38,701 bases of DNA from JANNRR01 sp031401675 (GTDB lineage Bacteria > Pseudomonadota > Alphaproteobacteria > Rhodobacterales > Rhodobacteraceae). A program made the translations under genes and the position numbers. Positions 21,783-30,381 of this stretch are shown piece by piece. How positions within the stretch are numbered: position 1 is the first letter of the stretch; the number at the start of each line of letters is the position of its first letter. A model generated the notes under the pieces. The model was not told the origin of the DNA. It worked only from the letters and a program-made list of their open reading frames with translations, and ran no database searches. The stretch spans positions 1-38,701 of the forward strand of contig JANNRR010000005.1 of the NCBI GenBank assembly GCA_031401675.1, given 5' to 3'.

Positions 21783-23675
21783 ATGACCGCTCCAAACGTC
21801 GCTGCCGACGACACCCACACTCACAATGGGCGGCTTTGGAAACTGGTCCTCGGTTCCGTGGGCATCGTCTATGGCGATATCGGCACCAGTCCGCTTTATG
21901 CTATGCGCGAGTCGCTGCATGCCGCCAGCCACGACGGATTGACCCCTGACGACGTTCTGGGCGTGATCTCCCTTCTGATCTGGACTCTTATCCTGATCGT
22001 GACCTTCAAATACGTGCTGTTGATCATGCGCGCCGACAACCGGGGCGAGGGCGGCACCCTGTCTCTGGTCGCTCTGGTACAACAGGCGTTGCGTCGACGA
22101 CCGGCCTGGCTTCTGAGCATCGGTGTCATCGGCATATCGTTGTTTTTCGGTGATGCCATCATCACCCCGGCAATGTCGGTGCTGTCTGCCGTCGAAGGCT
22201 TGTCTCTTGTCGCCCCGTCGTTTTCCGGCTTCGTTGTTCCGGTTACGCTGGTAATCATCGTCGGCATCTTCATCGTGCAGAACAAGGGCACCGAAAAGGT
22301 GTCGATCTTTTTCGGCCCGATCATGACGGTGTGGTTTGTGGTGATGGCTGTTCTGGGGCTGATCCACATCGGTGACGACCCCCGCATTCTGGTCGCCCTG
22401 AACCCGGCACATGCCGGGCGATTTCTGGTGACCAACGGCTTTGCGTCGTTCATCGTCCTTGGCTCGATCTTTCTTGCCGTCACCGGCGCCGAGGCGCTTT
22501 ACGCCGATATGGGACATTTCGGGCGCAAACCGATCCGGCTGGCCTGGAGCCTGCTGGTGTTCCCGGCCCTGACGCTCAGCTATCTGGGACAGGGTGCGCT
22601 GGTGCTCAGCCACCCGGAAAAAGCCGAAAACCCGTTCTTTCTGATGGCCCCAGAATGGGCGCTGTTGCCATTGGTGCTGCTGGCCACTGCGGCAACCGTG
22701 ATCGCCAGTCAGGCGGTGATCTCGGGCGCATTCTCGATGATGCGGCAGGCCGTGCAGATGGGCCTGTTGCCGCGCCTGGAGATACAGCACACATCCGACA
22801 CGCAGTTCGGCCAGATCTACATGCCGCGGGTCAACCTGATTCTGGCGGTTGGCGTGGTCGTCTTGGTGATCGCGTTCGGCAGTTCCAGCAGACTGGCCAG
22901 TGCCTATGGCATCGCCGTCACCGGCGACATGGTGATCACCTCCGTTCTGGCGTTCGTGCTGCTGTATCGCGCCTGGCGCTGGCCGCTTTGGCTGACGCTT
23001 GCGGTCATGGTGCCGCTCTTGACGATCGAGTTGACCTTTCTCTCTGCAAACCTCGTCAAGGTGCTGGACGGCGGCTATGTGCCGCTTTTGATGGCAGCGA
23101 CCGTCTGTCTGTTGATGTGGACCTGGGTCGAAGGCACCAAGTACGTGCAGAAAAAGGCCCGCGCCGGCAATGTGTCGCTGGAAACCCTGATCAGCATGCT
23201 GAAGAAATCGCATCCGATTGCGGCCCCGGGCACTGCCGTTTACCTGACCTCGGACCCTGAAATGGCCCCTTCGGCGTTGATGCACAACCTCAAGCACAAT
23301 CACGTCCTGCATGCCCAAAACTTCATCGTGACCGTCGGCGTCGCAACCACGCCCAAGGTGCGCGACGCCGATCGCATCAGTATCGAGCGGCTGAGCGAGA
23401 ATTTTGCACGAATCCGGCTGACGTTTGGCTATATGGAGCAGCCGAACGTGCCCAAGGCGCTGGCGCTGGCCCGCAAAGCCGGTGAAAAGTTCGATATCAT
23501 GAGCACGTCGTTCTTTCTTAACCGCCGGTCGTTCCGCCCAGCGCGCAATTCCGGCCTGCCGGTCTGGCAGGAACGGTTGTATATCTCCATGACCAAATCG
23601 GCCTCCGACGCCACCGACTTCTACCGCCTTCCGTCGAACCGCGTCGTGGAAATGGGTCAGCAGCTGGCGATCTGA
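21783..23675 (+). CDS. kup: Low-affinity potassium transporter Kup
   Basis: This inner-membrane K+/H+ symporter of 630 residues matches the Kup/HAK/KT family length. The signature GSVGIVYGDIGTSPLYA (about 25-41) is complete. About twelve hydrophobic segments fill residues 20-430, including SLFFGDAIITPAMSVLSAVEGL, and a cytoplasmic C-terminal domain of about 180 residues follows (LTSDPEMAPSALMHNLKHN). The start MTAPNVAADD at 21783 is chosen because the promoter-like boxes occupy the upstream codons. Neighbours give no functional link; it is probably an independent unit. Confidence 0.93.
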   Translation: MTAPNVAADDTHTHNGRLWKLVLGSVGIVYGDIGTSPLYAMRESLHAASHDGLTPDDVLGVISLLIWTLILIVTFKYVLLIMRADNRGEGGTLSLVALVQQALRRRPAWLLSIGVIGISLFFGDAIITPAMSVLSAVEGLSLVAPSFSGFVVPVTLVIIVGIFIVQNKGTEKVSIFFGPIMTVWFVVMAVLGLIHIGDDPRILVALNPAHAGRFLVTNGFASFIVLGSIFLAVTGAEALYADMGHFGRKPIRLAWSLLVFPALTLSYLGQGALVLSHPEKAENPFFLMAPEWALLPLVLLATAATVIASQAVISGAFSMMRQAVQMGLLPRLEIQHTSDTQFGQIYMPRVNLILAVGVVVLVIAFGSSSRLASAYGIAVTGDMVITSVLAFVLLYRAWRWPLWLTLAVMVPLLTIELTFLSANLVKVLDGGYVPLLMAATVCLLMWTWVEGTKYVQKKARAGNVSLETLISMLKKSHPIAAPGTAVYLTSDPEMAPSALMHNLKHNHVLHAQNFIVTVGVATTPKVRDADRISIERLSENFARIRLTFGYMEQPNVPKALALARKAGEKFDIMSTSFFLNRRSFRPARNSGLPVWQERLYISMTKSASDATDFYRLPSNRVVEMGQQLAI

Positions 23676-23794
23676 CCGCGGCTGTTAACCTGTGCTTCAC
23701 CAATCCTGCAGAAAGACCGCCGCCGTTAACCCGGCGACAAGCATTGCGGCGCACCCTGACTGTGGGTCGGGCTATTCGGTGCGGGATGGAAACC

Positions 23795-24517
23795 ATGTCT
23801 GACATGATTGGTTTGTTGCGGTTCGGAATGCCGGTTGTTGCGGGTGGGCAGGCCATGCCCGTCGGTCCTGTCGCCGCCAAATCCTCGGCGACCATCCCCA
23901 GCGTTGGTGCCTCGTCGGGTGGCTCGCAAGCCAGCGCGAACCGCTACGCCTCCCCACGGCCGCTGTTCTCGCCGCAGTTCACCCGGCAAAATCAGACCGA
24001 TGCCCCGCCCCCTCGGTCATCGGTGGTGATCGAGTTGCCCGCACCCTTTGACCCGGACGTGCTGACGGGCCCGCCACCAACGTTCGAGGCGACGCTCTTG
24101 CAATTGGAAGCGCATCTGCGCATGTCGCTGGCCCGCATCGATGCCAGCCGCAATGCCCGACCGATGGCACCGCACCCGGCCCACGAACAAGCACCCCCTT
24201 CGGAAGTGGTAAGCGCAAGGCCGGCTTCGGTCCCGTCTTCCGCTGCCGGCGACATCGATGCGCCCGCTTCAGACGAAACCTTGCCCGGCGGCATTTCAGC
24301 CGTACCAAGACCGGCGATGCCTGAACCGGCCATGACCAGGACGGATCAGCCAAGGTCGGCAGCGCGCGGTCATGACGGCGACCTGCCCGCATCTGGCGCT
24401 GCCGGCACCGACAGACGTGGGTCGCACGGCGAATCTGCGACCGTTGCAGTTGCTGCGCGACCACGCGGCGGCTACCAGTTCACCGCCAATGCCGCGTTCT
24501 TCGCGACCAGCGCCTGA
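23795..24517 (+). CDS. Pro/Ala-rich hypothetical protein
   Basis: The frame encodes about 240 residues from MSDMIGLLRFGMP; an ATG at 23786 is an alternative. A short hydrophobic start is followed by a long low-complexity region rich in Pro, Ala and Ser, with one more ordered patch, PPTFEATLLQLEAHLRMSLARIDASR (about 105-130), that may form a helix. The C-terminus ends GYQFTANAAFFATSA. There is no clear signal peptide and I recognise no domain. It could be a secreted or surface-linked disordered protein; that is a guess. Its stop lies one base before the stop of the convergent preA gene. A GGGATGGA lies before the chosen start. Confidence 0.5.
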   Translation: MSDMIGLLRFGMPVVAGGQAMPVGPVAAKSSATIPSVGASSGGSQASANRYASPRPLFSPQFTRQNQTDAPPPRSSVVIELPAPFDPDVLTGPPPTFEATLLQLEAHLRMSLARIDASRNARPMAPHPAHEQAPPSEVVSARPASVPSSAAGDIDAPASDETLPGGISAVPRPAMPEPAMTRTDQPRSAARGHDGDLPASGAAGTDRRGSHGESATVAVAARPRGGYQFTANAAFFATSA

Positions 24518-24518
24518 T

Positions 24519-25820
24519 CTACTCGGCTGCCTTGACCGACGGATTGTTGGGGTGTGACGTCCAGTTGGAGTAAGAGCCGACAGGTTTTTTCGTGCGTTCG
24601 TCCAACGCTCCCAACGGCAGTTCCACCATAGTGATGCAATCCTGCACCGGGCAGACATTGACGCACAGGTTGCACGCAACGCATTCGTTGTCCATCACCT
24701 CGAACACCCGCCCCGGCTTCATGGCGATCGCCTGATGGCTGGTATCCTCGCAGGCCGCATAGCAGCGGCCGCATTTGATGCACAGATCTTGGTCGATCCG
24801 CGCCTTGGTGACATAGTTCAGGTTCAGATACTGCCAGTCAGTCACATTCGGCACTGCCCGGCCCACCACCTGATCGATCGACTCATAGCCCTTTTCGTCC
24901 ATCCATTGCGTCAGGCCCGAGATCATTTCCTGCACGATCTTGAAGCCATAGGTCATTGCCGCCGTGCAAACCTGCACATTGCCCGCCCCCAGGCTCATGA
25001 ATTCCGCCGCATCCCGCCAAGTGGTGATGCCGCCGATGCCGGATATCGGCAGGCCACGGGTTTCGGCGCTGCGGGCGATGTCGGCGACCATATGCAGGGC
25101 AATTGGCTTCACCGCCGGACCGCAATAGCCGCCGTGGCTGCCCTTGCCGTCGATCATCGGTTCAGGCGACATTGTATCAAGATTGACCGAAGTGATCGAA
25201 TTGATGGTGTTGATCAGTGACACCGCATCCGCCCCGCCGCGCTTTGCCGCCTCGGCCGGGCGCCGGATGTCGGTGATATTGGGCGTCAGCTTGACGATGA
25301 CCGGCATCCGCGTGTTGGCCTTGCACCAGCGCGTCACCATCTCGATATATTCCGGCACCTGACCCACCGCAGACCCCATGCCGCGCTCGGCCATGCCGTG
25401 TGGGCAGCCGAAGTTCAATTCGACCCCGTCGGCCCCAGTCGCTTCGACCACCGGCAGAATCGCTTTCCAAGCGTCTTCCTCGCACGGCACCATCAGGCTG
25501 ACAATCAATGCCCGGTCCGGCCAGTCGCGCTTGACCGCCTTGATTTCCTGCAAATTCACCTGCAACGGCCGGTCGGTGATCAGCTCAATATTGTTCAGCC
25601 CCAACAGCCGCCGGTCCGACCCCCAGATCGCCCCGTAGCGCGGTCCGTTGACATTGACCACCGGCGGCCCCTCCTCGCCCAGCGTCTTCCAGACCACGCC
25701 GCCCCAGCCCGCCTTGAACGCGCGCCGCACATTGTATTCCTTGTCGGTCGGCGGTGCCGAGGCCAGCCAGAACGGATTTGGGGATTTGATGCCGATGAAG
25801 TTTGAAGTCAGACTAGCCAT
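24519..25820 (-). CDS. preA: NAD-dependent dihydropyrimidine dehydrogenase subunit PreA
   Basis: The protein of 433 residues is the catalytic FMN/Fe-S subunit that reduces uracil and thymine (or oxidises their dihydro forms) with PreT. Residues 1-320 form a dihydroorotate dehydrogenase-like barrel. The active-site Cys139 is in LNFGCPHGM, and GIGGITTWRDAAEF is a flavin-phosphate segment. Two 4Fe-4S ferredoxin motifs follow: CIKCGRCYAAC (Cys347, 350, 353, 357) and CVACNLCVNVCP (Cys380, 383, 386, 390). The ATG at 25820 (MASLTSNFIG) is chosen; the longer frame begins inside the intergenic gap. It lies 25 bases downstream of preT in one operon. Confidence 0.94.
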   Translation of the reverse strand: MASLTSNFIGIKSPNPFWLASAPPTDKEYNVRRAFKAGWGGVVWKTLGEEGPPVVNVNGPRYGAIWGSDRRLLGLNNIELITDRPLQVNLQEIKAVKRDWPDRALIVSLMVPCEEDAWKAILPVVEATGADGVELNFGCPHGMAERGMGSAVGQVPEYIEMVTRWCKANTRMPVIVKLTPNITDIRRPAEAAKRGGADAVSLINTINSITSVNLDTMSPEPMIDGKGSHGGYCGPAVKPIALHMVADIARSAETRGLPISGIGGITTWRDAAEFMSLGAGNVQVCTAAMTYGFKIVQEMISGLTQWMDEKGYESIDQVVGRAVPNVTDWQYLNLNYVTKARIDQDLCIKCGRCYAACEDTSHQAIAMKPGRVFEVMDNECVACNLCVNVCPVQDCITMVELPLGALDERTKKPVGSYSNWTSHPNNPSVKAAE

Positions 25821-25845
25821 GATCGATCCCCCGCAGGGCAGGTTT

Positions 25846-27183
25846 TCAACCCACCACACCCATTAACACCGCGTGCATATCCACCGCCGCATCGCGTCCT
25901 TCGGCCACTGCCGTCACTGTCAGGTCATTGCCCCCGGCCGCGCAATCGCCGCCCGCCCAGACCCCGGTCACCGAGGTCCGCCCCGCCCCGGTAACGGCGA
26001 TCTTGCCTGCATCGAGCACCAGCCCCTCGGGCGAAACCAATGCCTGCCCGATCGCCTTGAACACCTGATCCGCCGCCAGCCGAAAGCTCTCTCCGGTCGG
26101 TTTCATCCCGTCCGCCCCTTCGGCCATGTAGGCAAACTCGACCTCCCGCACCGCGCCGTTGCCGTGCACCGCCACCGGCGCCGCACCGGTGATGATCCGA
26201 ACCCCGGCGCTGGTCGCGTGCGCCCGTTCATAGCCCGACGCACCCATCTTCTCGCGGCCCCGGCGATAGACGATGGTCACTGTCTCGGCCCCCAACAGCC
26301 GGGACTGCACCGCCGCGTCCACCGCCGTCATGCCGCCACCGATCACCACCACATCGCGCCCGACCGGCAACGCGCGCTTGTCGGATTGCCGCAACTCAGA
26401 AATGAAATCAACCGCATCGTGAACATTCTTCATGTCCTCACCGGAAACACGCAGACCATTCACCCCGGCCAGGCCTACCCCCAGAAACACCGCGTCAAAC
26501 TCTGCTCTCAGCCCCGCCAGCGTCAGCCCCGCACCCAGAGCCCTGCCGGTCTCGACCCGGATACCGCCGATTTTCAGCAGCCAATCGACTTCGGCCTGGG
26601 CAAACTCCGCTACCGTCTTGTAGGCGGCAATGCCAAACTCGTTCAGCCCGCCCGGCTTGGACCGCGCATCGTGAATCACCACTTCGTGCCCCAACATCGC
26701 CAGCCGATGTGCGCAGGCCAGCCCAGCCGGCCCCGCCCCCACCACCGCGACCCGCTTGCCCGTGACAGCCGCCCGAACAAACGGATGCACCCCCGCTGCC
26801 ATCAACCTGTCCGTGGCAAACCGTTGCAGCCGACCGATCTCGACCGGTTTGCCCTCGGCAGCCTCGCGCACGCAGGCTTCCTCGCACAGGGTTTCGGTCG
26901 GGCAAACCCGGGCACACATGCCGCCCAGAATATTCTGCTCAAAGATGGTGCGCGCCGCCGCCTCCGGCGTTCCGGTGGCGATCTGGCGGATGAACAGTGG
27001 AATGTCGATCGAAGTCGGGCAGGCGGCGATACAGGGCGCGTCAAAGCAGAAATAGCAGCGATCGGCCGCCACCAGCGCCTCGTGCCCGTCCAGCGGCGGC
27101 TGCACGTCGGCGAAGTTCGCGGCGATCACTGCGGCTGGCAAGCGCCCCGCCACCACACCCGGCGTTCGCGGACTGTTGGTCAT
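25846..27183 (-). CDS. preT: NAD-dependent dihydropyrimidine dehydrogenase subunit PreT
   Basis: This FAD/NAD subunit of 445 residues passes electrons from NAD(P)H to PreA. The N-terminal Fe-S part has Cys43, 46, 51, 55 (CYFCFDAPCIAACP) and Cys90, 94, 100, 104 (CARVCPTETLCEEAC), as in glutamate synthase small subunits. The FAD motif GAGPAG is at 149-154 and the NAD motif VVIGGGMTAVDAA near 280-291. The start ATG at 27183 has GAAGAGGG upstream. The very long frame that continues upstream to 27717 is antisense to accB and is a shadow. A RutR-like degenerate box lies about 53 bases before the start. Confidence 0.93.
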   Translation of the reverse strand: MTNSPRTPGVVAGRLPAAVIAANFADVQPPLDGHEALVAADRCYFCFDAPCIAACPTSIDIPLFIRQIATGTPEAAARTIFEQNILGGMCARVCPTETLCEEACVREAAEGKPVEIGRLQRFATDRLMAAGVHPFVRAAVTGKRVAVVGAGPAGLACAHRLAMLGHEVVIHDARSKPGGLNEFGIAAYKTVAEFAQAEVDWLLKIGGIRVETGRALGAGLTLAGLRAEFDAVFLGVGLAGVNGLRVSGEDMKNVHDAVDFISELRQSDKRALPVGRDVVVIGGGMTAVDAAVQSRLLGAETVTIVYRRGREKMGASGYERAHATSAGVRIITGAAPVAVHGNGAVREVEFAYMAEGADGMKPTGESFRLAADQVFKAIGQALVSPEGLVLDAGKIAVTGAGRTSVTGVWAGGDCAAGGNDLTVTAVAEGRDAAVDMHAVLMGVVG

Positions 27184-27235
27184 CGCACCCTCTTCCCGGC
27201 GGTTTCCTCGCCAAACGCTGCCACAGCCGGGTTTT

Positions 27236-27251
27236 TTTATCAAACGGTAAA
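27236..27251. promoter_or_regulatory. Degenerate RutR-like box before preT
   Basis: TTTATCAAACGGTAAA agrees with TTGACCA-N2-TGGTCAA at 10 of 14 fixed positions, but it lacks the intact TGACC core of the other two sites. Its place upstream of a third pyrimidine operon makes it worth listing. A -10-like CATTAT overlaps its edge on the minus strand, and I see no good -35. Confidence 0.35.
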
Positions 27252-27343
27252 TAATGCCGGAACTGCGGTTCCCGGACCACCTGAAACCGCCAGTGGCCGG
27301 CAACGCCGGGTCAAGAAGCCGGCAACCGCGGTGCAACTGATGC

Positions 27344-27372
27344 TTTTCACCCCGGCATCGCTCGCGTATAAG
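27344..27372 (+). promoter_or_regulatory. Candidate accB-accC promoter
   Basis: TTTTCA (27344-27349) and TATAAG (27367-27372) with a 17-base spacer, giving a leader of about 78 bases before the accB ATG. The -10 is the same as that proposed for kup. Confidence 0.4.
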
Positions 27373-27456
27373 CGGGCACGCTCTGGCAGAGGCGTATGGC
27401 AGAACAACAGGGCAGCACCACGCAAGATGGGCCGCTAAGACCGCATCGAGGACGGA

Positions 27457-27951
27457 ATGACCAAGCATCCGCATGAAACCGACGTTGCCTTCATCCAGGC
27501 GCTCGCCGAGCTTCTGAACAAGAACGACCTGACCGAACTGACGGTGAAACGCGAATATGGCGAGAATGACAGCCTGAACGTCCGGGTTTCCAAACAGACC
27601 AATCTGGTCACTTCGGTTGCGGCTCCTGCGATGATGTCGATGGCGCATGTTCCGGTGCATCCCGCGCCCACGCAATCTGCACTCACAACCACGCTCGAAA
27701 ACGATCCGGCACAGCATCCCGGTGCAGTCACCTCACCGATGGTCGGTACCGCCTATCTGTCCGCCGAACCGGGTGCCGATCCGTTCGTGACCGTTGGCGC
27801 TGCGGTGCTCGAGGGTCAGACCGTTCTGATCATCGAGGCGATGAAGACCATGAACCAGATCCCGGCGCCGCGCGCGGGCACCGTGCGGCGCATTCTGATC
27901 AATGACGGCTCGCCGGTGGAATATGGCGCGCCTTTGATGATCATCGAATAA
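27457..27951 (+). CDS. accB: Acetyl-CoA carboxylase biotin carboxyl carrier protein
   Basis: The protein of 164 residues has the family's typical two parts. The N-terminal helix-strand region (FIQALAELLNKNDLTELTVKREYG) and a Pro/Ala linker precede the biotinyl domain (about 88-164). In this domain VLIIEAMKTMNQIPA presents the biotinylated Lys130. It carries CO2 from AccC to the carboxyltransferase for malonyl-CoA synthesis. accC follows after 10 bases, the standard operon. The start ATG at 27457 is preceded by GAGGACGG. Confidence 0.95.
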   Translation: MTKHPHETDVAFIQALAELLNKNDLTELTVKREYGENDSLNVRVSKQTNLVTSVAAPAMMSMAHVPVHPAPTQSALTTTLENDPAQHPGAVTSPMVGTAYLSAEPGADPFVTVGAAVLEGQTVLIIEAMKTMNQIPAPRAGTVRRILINDGSPVEYGAPLMIIE

Positions 27952-27961
27952 GGTCCCGCGA

Positions 27962-29308
27962 ATGTTCGAGAAAATCCTGATCGCCAACCGGGGAGAGATT
28001 GCGCTGCGCGTGATCCGCGCCGCCCGTGAAATGGGGATCAAGTCGGTCGCCGTCCATTCCACAGCCGACAGCGATGCCATGCATGTGCGCATGGCTGACG
28101 AGGCAATCTGCATCGGCCCGCCGCCCTCGGCCGACAGCTATTTGTCGGTTCCGGCCATCATTTCCGCTTGCGAGATCACCGGGGCCGAGGCGATCCACCC
28201 TGGCTACGGCTTCTTGTCGGAAAACGCCAGTTTCGTGCGGGTTCTGGAAGACCACGACATCACGTTCATTGGCCCGACCTCGGAACATATCCGGATCATG
28301 GGCGACAAGATCACCGCCAAGGAAACCATGCGCGCCCTTGGCGTTCCTTGCGTTCCGGGGTCGCTGGGCGGCGTGCCGGATTTCGAGGAAGCCGTGAAAG
28401 TTGCCGAAACGATCGGCTACCCGATCATCATCAAGGCCACCGCTGGCGGCGGCGGGCGCGGGATGAAGGTGGCGCAGTCGGTAACAGACCTGGAGATTGC
28501 GTTTCGCTCTGCCCGCGCCGAGGCCAAGGCGGCATTCGGCAATGACGAAGTCTACATGGAAAAATACCTGACCACGCCACGCCATATCGAGATTCAGGTG
28601 TTTGGCGATGGCAAAGGCGGCGCAGTTCATCTGGGCGAACGCGATTGCTCGCTGCACCGCCGGCACCAAAAAGTGCTGGAAGAGGCACCGGGCCCGGTCA
28701 TCGATGCGAAGACCCGCGCGAAAATCGGCAAGGTCTGTGCCGACGCTGTGGCCCGTATCAACTACATCGGCGCGGGAACCATCGAATTTCTTTATGAGAA
28801 CAACGAGTTCTACTTCATCGAAATGAACACCAGATTGCAGGTTGAACACCCGGTGACCGAGGCGATCTTCGGCGTCGATCTGGTGCGCGAACAGATACGG
28901 ATTGCCGCGGGTCTGCCGATGAGCTTCACCCAGGATGAGCTGCAGGTAAACGGTCACGCCATCGAAGTGCGGATCAATGCCGAGAAGCTGCCGAACTTTA
29001 CGCCCTGCCCTGGCAGGGTCAAGGTGTTCCACGCCCCCGGCGGCCTTGGCGTCCGGATGGATTCAGCACTTTATGGCGGCTATTCCATTCCACCCTACTA
29101 CGACAGCCTGATCGGCAAGTTGATCGTCCATGGCCGCGACCGGCCCGAGGCACTGGCCCGGTTGAAACGCGCCTTGGGTGAATTGATTGTTGACGGTATC
29201 GACACAACGGTGCCGCTTTTCCATGCATTGCTGGAGGAAGCGGATATCACCTATGGCGACTACAATATTCATTGGCTGGAAAAATGGCTTGCGGAAAAGC
29301 TGGTCTGA
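27962..29308 (+). CDS. accC: Acetyl-CoA carboxylase, biotin carboxylase subunit
   Basis: The 448-residue ATP-grasp enzyme carboxylates the biotin on AccB. It opens MFEKILIANRGEIALRVIRAAREMGI, has the Gly-rich ATP loop KATAGGGGRGMKVA, and the catalytic segments EKYLTTPRHIEIQVFGDGKGG, ERDCSLHRRHQKVLEEAPGP and EMNTRLQVEHPVTE. The C-terminal biotin carboxylase domain contains HAIEVRINAE and ends EKWLAEKLV. Length and order are canonical for bacterial AccC. Confidence 0.97.
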   Translation: MFEKILIANRGEIALRVIRAAREMGIKSVAVHSTADSDAMHVRMADEAICIGPPPSADSYLSVPAIISACEITGAEAIHPGYGFLSENASFVRVLEDHDITFIGPTSEHIRIMGDKITAKETMRALGVPCVPGSLGGVPDFEEAVKVAETIGYPIIIKATAGGGGRGMKVAQSVTDLEIAFRSARAEAKAAFGNDEVYMEKYLTTPRHIEIQVFGDGKGGAVHLGERDCSLHRRHQKVLEEAPGPVIDAKTRAKIGKVCADAVARINYIGAGTIEFLYENNEFYFIEMNTRLQVEHPVTEAIFGVDLVREQIRIAAGLPMSFTQDELQVNGHAIEVRINAEKLPNFTPCPGRVKVFHAPGGLGVRMDSALYGGYSIPPYYDSLIGKLIVHGRDRPEALARLKRALGELIVDGIDTTVPLFHALLEEADITYGDYNIHWLEKWLAEKLV

Positions 29309-29425
29309 CTGCCTGAACAGCGTAAGCCCGGTCGGATTTACCGCTAACGAACGGAACCGCTAAAGTCGATTTGCCGGCGTCACAGAATCTGCTTCAACGT
29401 CGTTGCTTGCTACGGGCCCGCCCCG

Positions 29426-30067
29426 ATGACCTTTGAACTGACCCCGGAAATCCTGCTTCGCGCCTACGCCGTCGGTATCTTTCCGATGGCCGAAACCCGT
29501 GACGATGACGACGTCTTTTGGTTGGACCCCAAGAAGCGCGGCATCTTTCCCTTGTCGGATTTCCACATTTCCCGCTCACTCACGCGCGAAATTCGGCTTG
29601 AGGCTTGTCAGATTCGAACAAACACCGATTTTCCCGGGGTTGTGCAAGCCTGTGCCGGACGCCCCGATACCTGGATCAGCAACCGCATCCAGAGCCTGTA
29701 CGAGGATTTGCATGCCAAGGGCCGGGCGCATTCGGTGGAGGTGTGGGACGGGCCGGCACTGGTTGGCGGCGTCTATGGGGTGGCGCTTGGCGCCGCCTTT
29801 TTTGGTGAAAGCATGTTTTCCCGTCGCCGCAACGCGTCAAAGATTGCGCTGGCCTATCTGACCGACCGGTTGCGCATTGGCGGCTTCACCCTGTTCGACG
29901 CGCAGTTTCTGACGCCACACCTGCAAAGTCTCGGGGCCATCGAAATCAGTCGGGCCGAGTACCAGCGGCGGTTGCACATTGCGCTGGCCCGAACGGCCGA
30001 TTTTCACCGTCAGTCCGCGACGCCTTCGGCGGCGGAAGTGTTGCAGCGCAACAGCCAGACATCATAA
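29426..30067 (+). CDS. aat: Leucyl/phenylalanyl-tRNA-protein transferase
   Basis: The product of 213 residues adds Leu or Phe from tRNA to N-terminal Arg/Lys of proteins, marking them for ClpS-ClpAP in the bacterial N-end rule. Family hallmarks are LLRAYAVGIFPMAE, FWLDPKKRGIFPLSDFHISRSL, the AHSVEVWDGPALVGGVYGVALGAAFFGESMFSRRRNASKIAL core and GFTLFDAQFLTPHLQSLGAIEISR. It lies 117 bases after accC on the same strand. Its last 58 bases overlap the 3' end of the convergent DUF2155 gene. Confidence 0.94.
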   Translation: MTFELTPEILLRAYAVGIFPMAETRDDDDVFWLDPKKRGIFPLSDFHISRSLTREIRLEACQIRTNTDFPGVVQACAGRPDTWISNRIQSLYEDLHAKGRAHSVEVWDGPALVGGVYGVALGAAFFGESMFSRRRNASKIALAYLTDRLRIGGFTLFDAQFLTPHLQSLGAIEISRAEYQRRLHIALARTADFHRQSATPSAAEVLQRNSQTS

Positions 30068-30381
30068 CGCGAATGATCCAGCGCGTTCAGCGCCGGGCTG
30101 GAGGCGATCATCCAGCCATCGAACACCGGCGAACTGGCCAACTGGTCGGCAATGATCAGATGAGCAAAGGCATCGCTGGACGGGTCGCCCGAAGGATAGC
30201 GACAGGCGGTCATTGCGATCGACAGCCGCCCGAAGCTGGCGCTTTTGCCCGCTGCAATCTCGATATCGGTCAACTCGCCCGAAACCTTGTCGAGACCGCG
30301 CAGCACCGCGCCATCCGCCTCGGTAACGTCCTGCGCGAATGCCGCCGGTGACAAAAAGCACAACAGAAGTGCCAACCTCAT
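30010..30381 (-). CDS. DUF2155 secreted protein
   Basis: The 123-residue protein has a clear signal peptide (MRLALLLCFLSPAAFAQ). The mature part, LRGLDKVSGELTDIEIAAGKSASFGRLSIAMTACRYPSGDPSSDAFAHLIIAD and FDGWMIASSPALNALDHSRYDVWLLRC, matches the DUF2155 pattern of Rhodobacterales, with two Cys that may form a disulfide. Function is unknown. The start overlaps the end of mlaD at ATGA (30378-30381), and the end overlaps aat. Being translated with an envelope lipid-transport gene suggests an envelope role, which is inference. Confidence 0.85.
   Translation of the reverse strand: MRLALLLCFLSPAAFAQDVTEADGAVLRGLDKVSGELTDIEIAAGKSASFGRLSIAMTACRYPSGDPSSDAFAHLIIADQLASSPVFDGWMIASSPALNALDHSRYDVWLLRCNTSAAEGVAD

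Noticed and set aside
21774..23318. Long minus-strand open frame opposite kup
   Set aside because: His/Gln/Arg-rich antisense frame; kup is fully conserved on the other strand.
27184..27717. Extension of the preT frame to 623 residues
   Set aside because: It crosses the preT promoter region and is antisense to accB; family similarity starts at the ATG at 27183.
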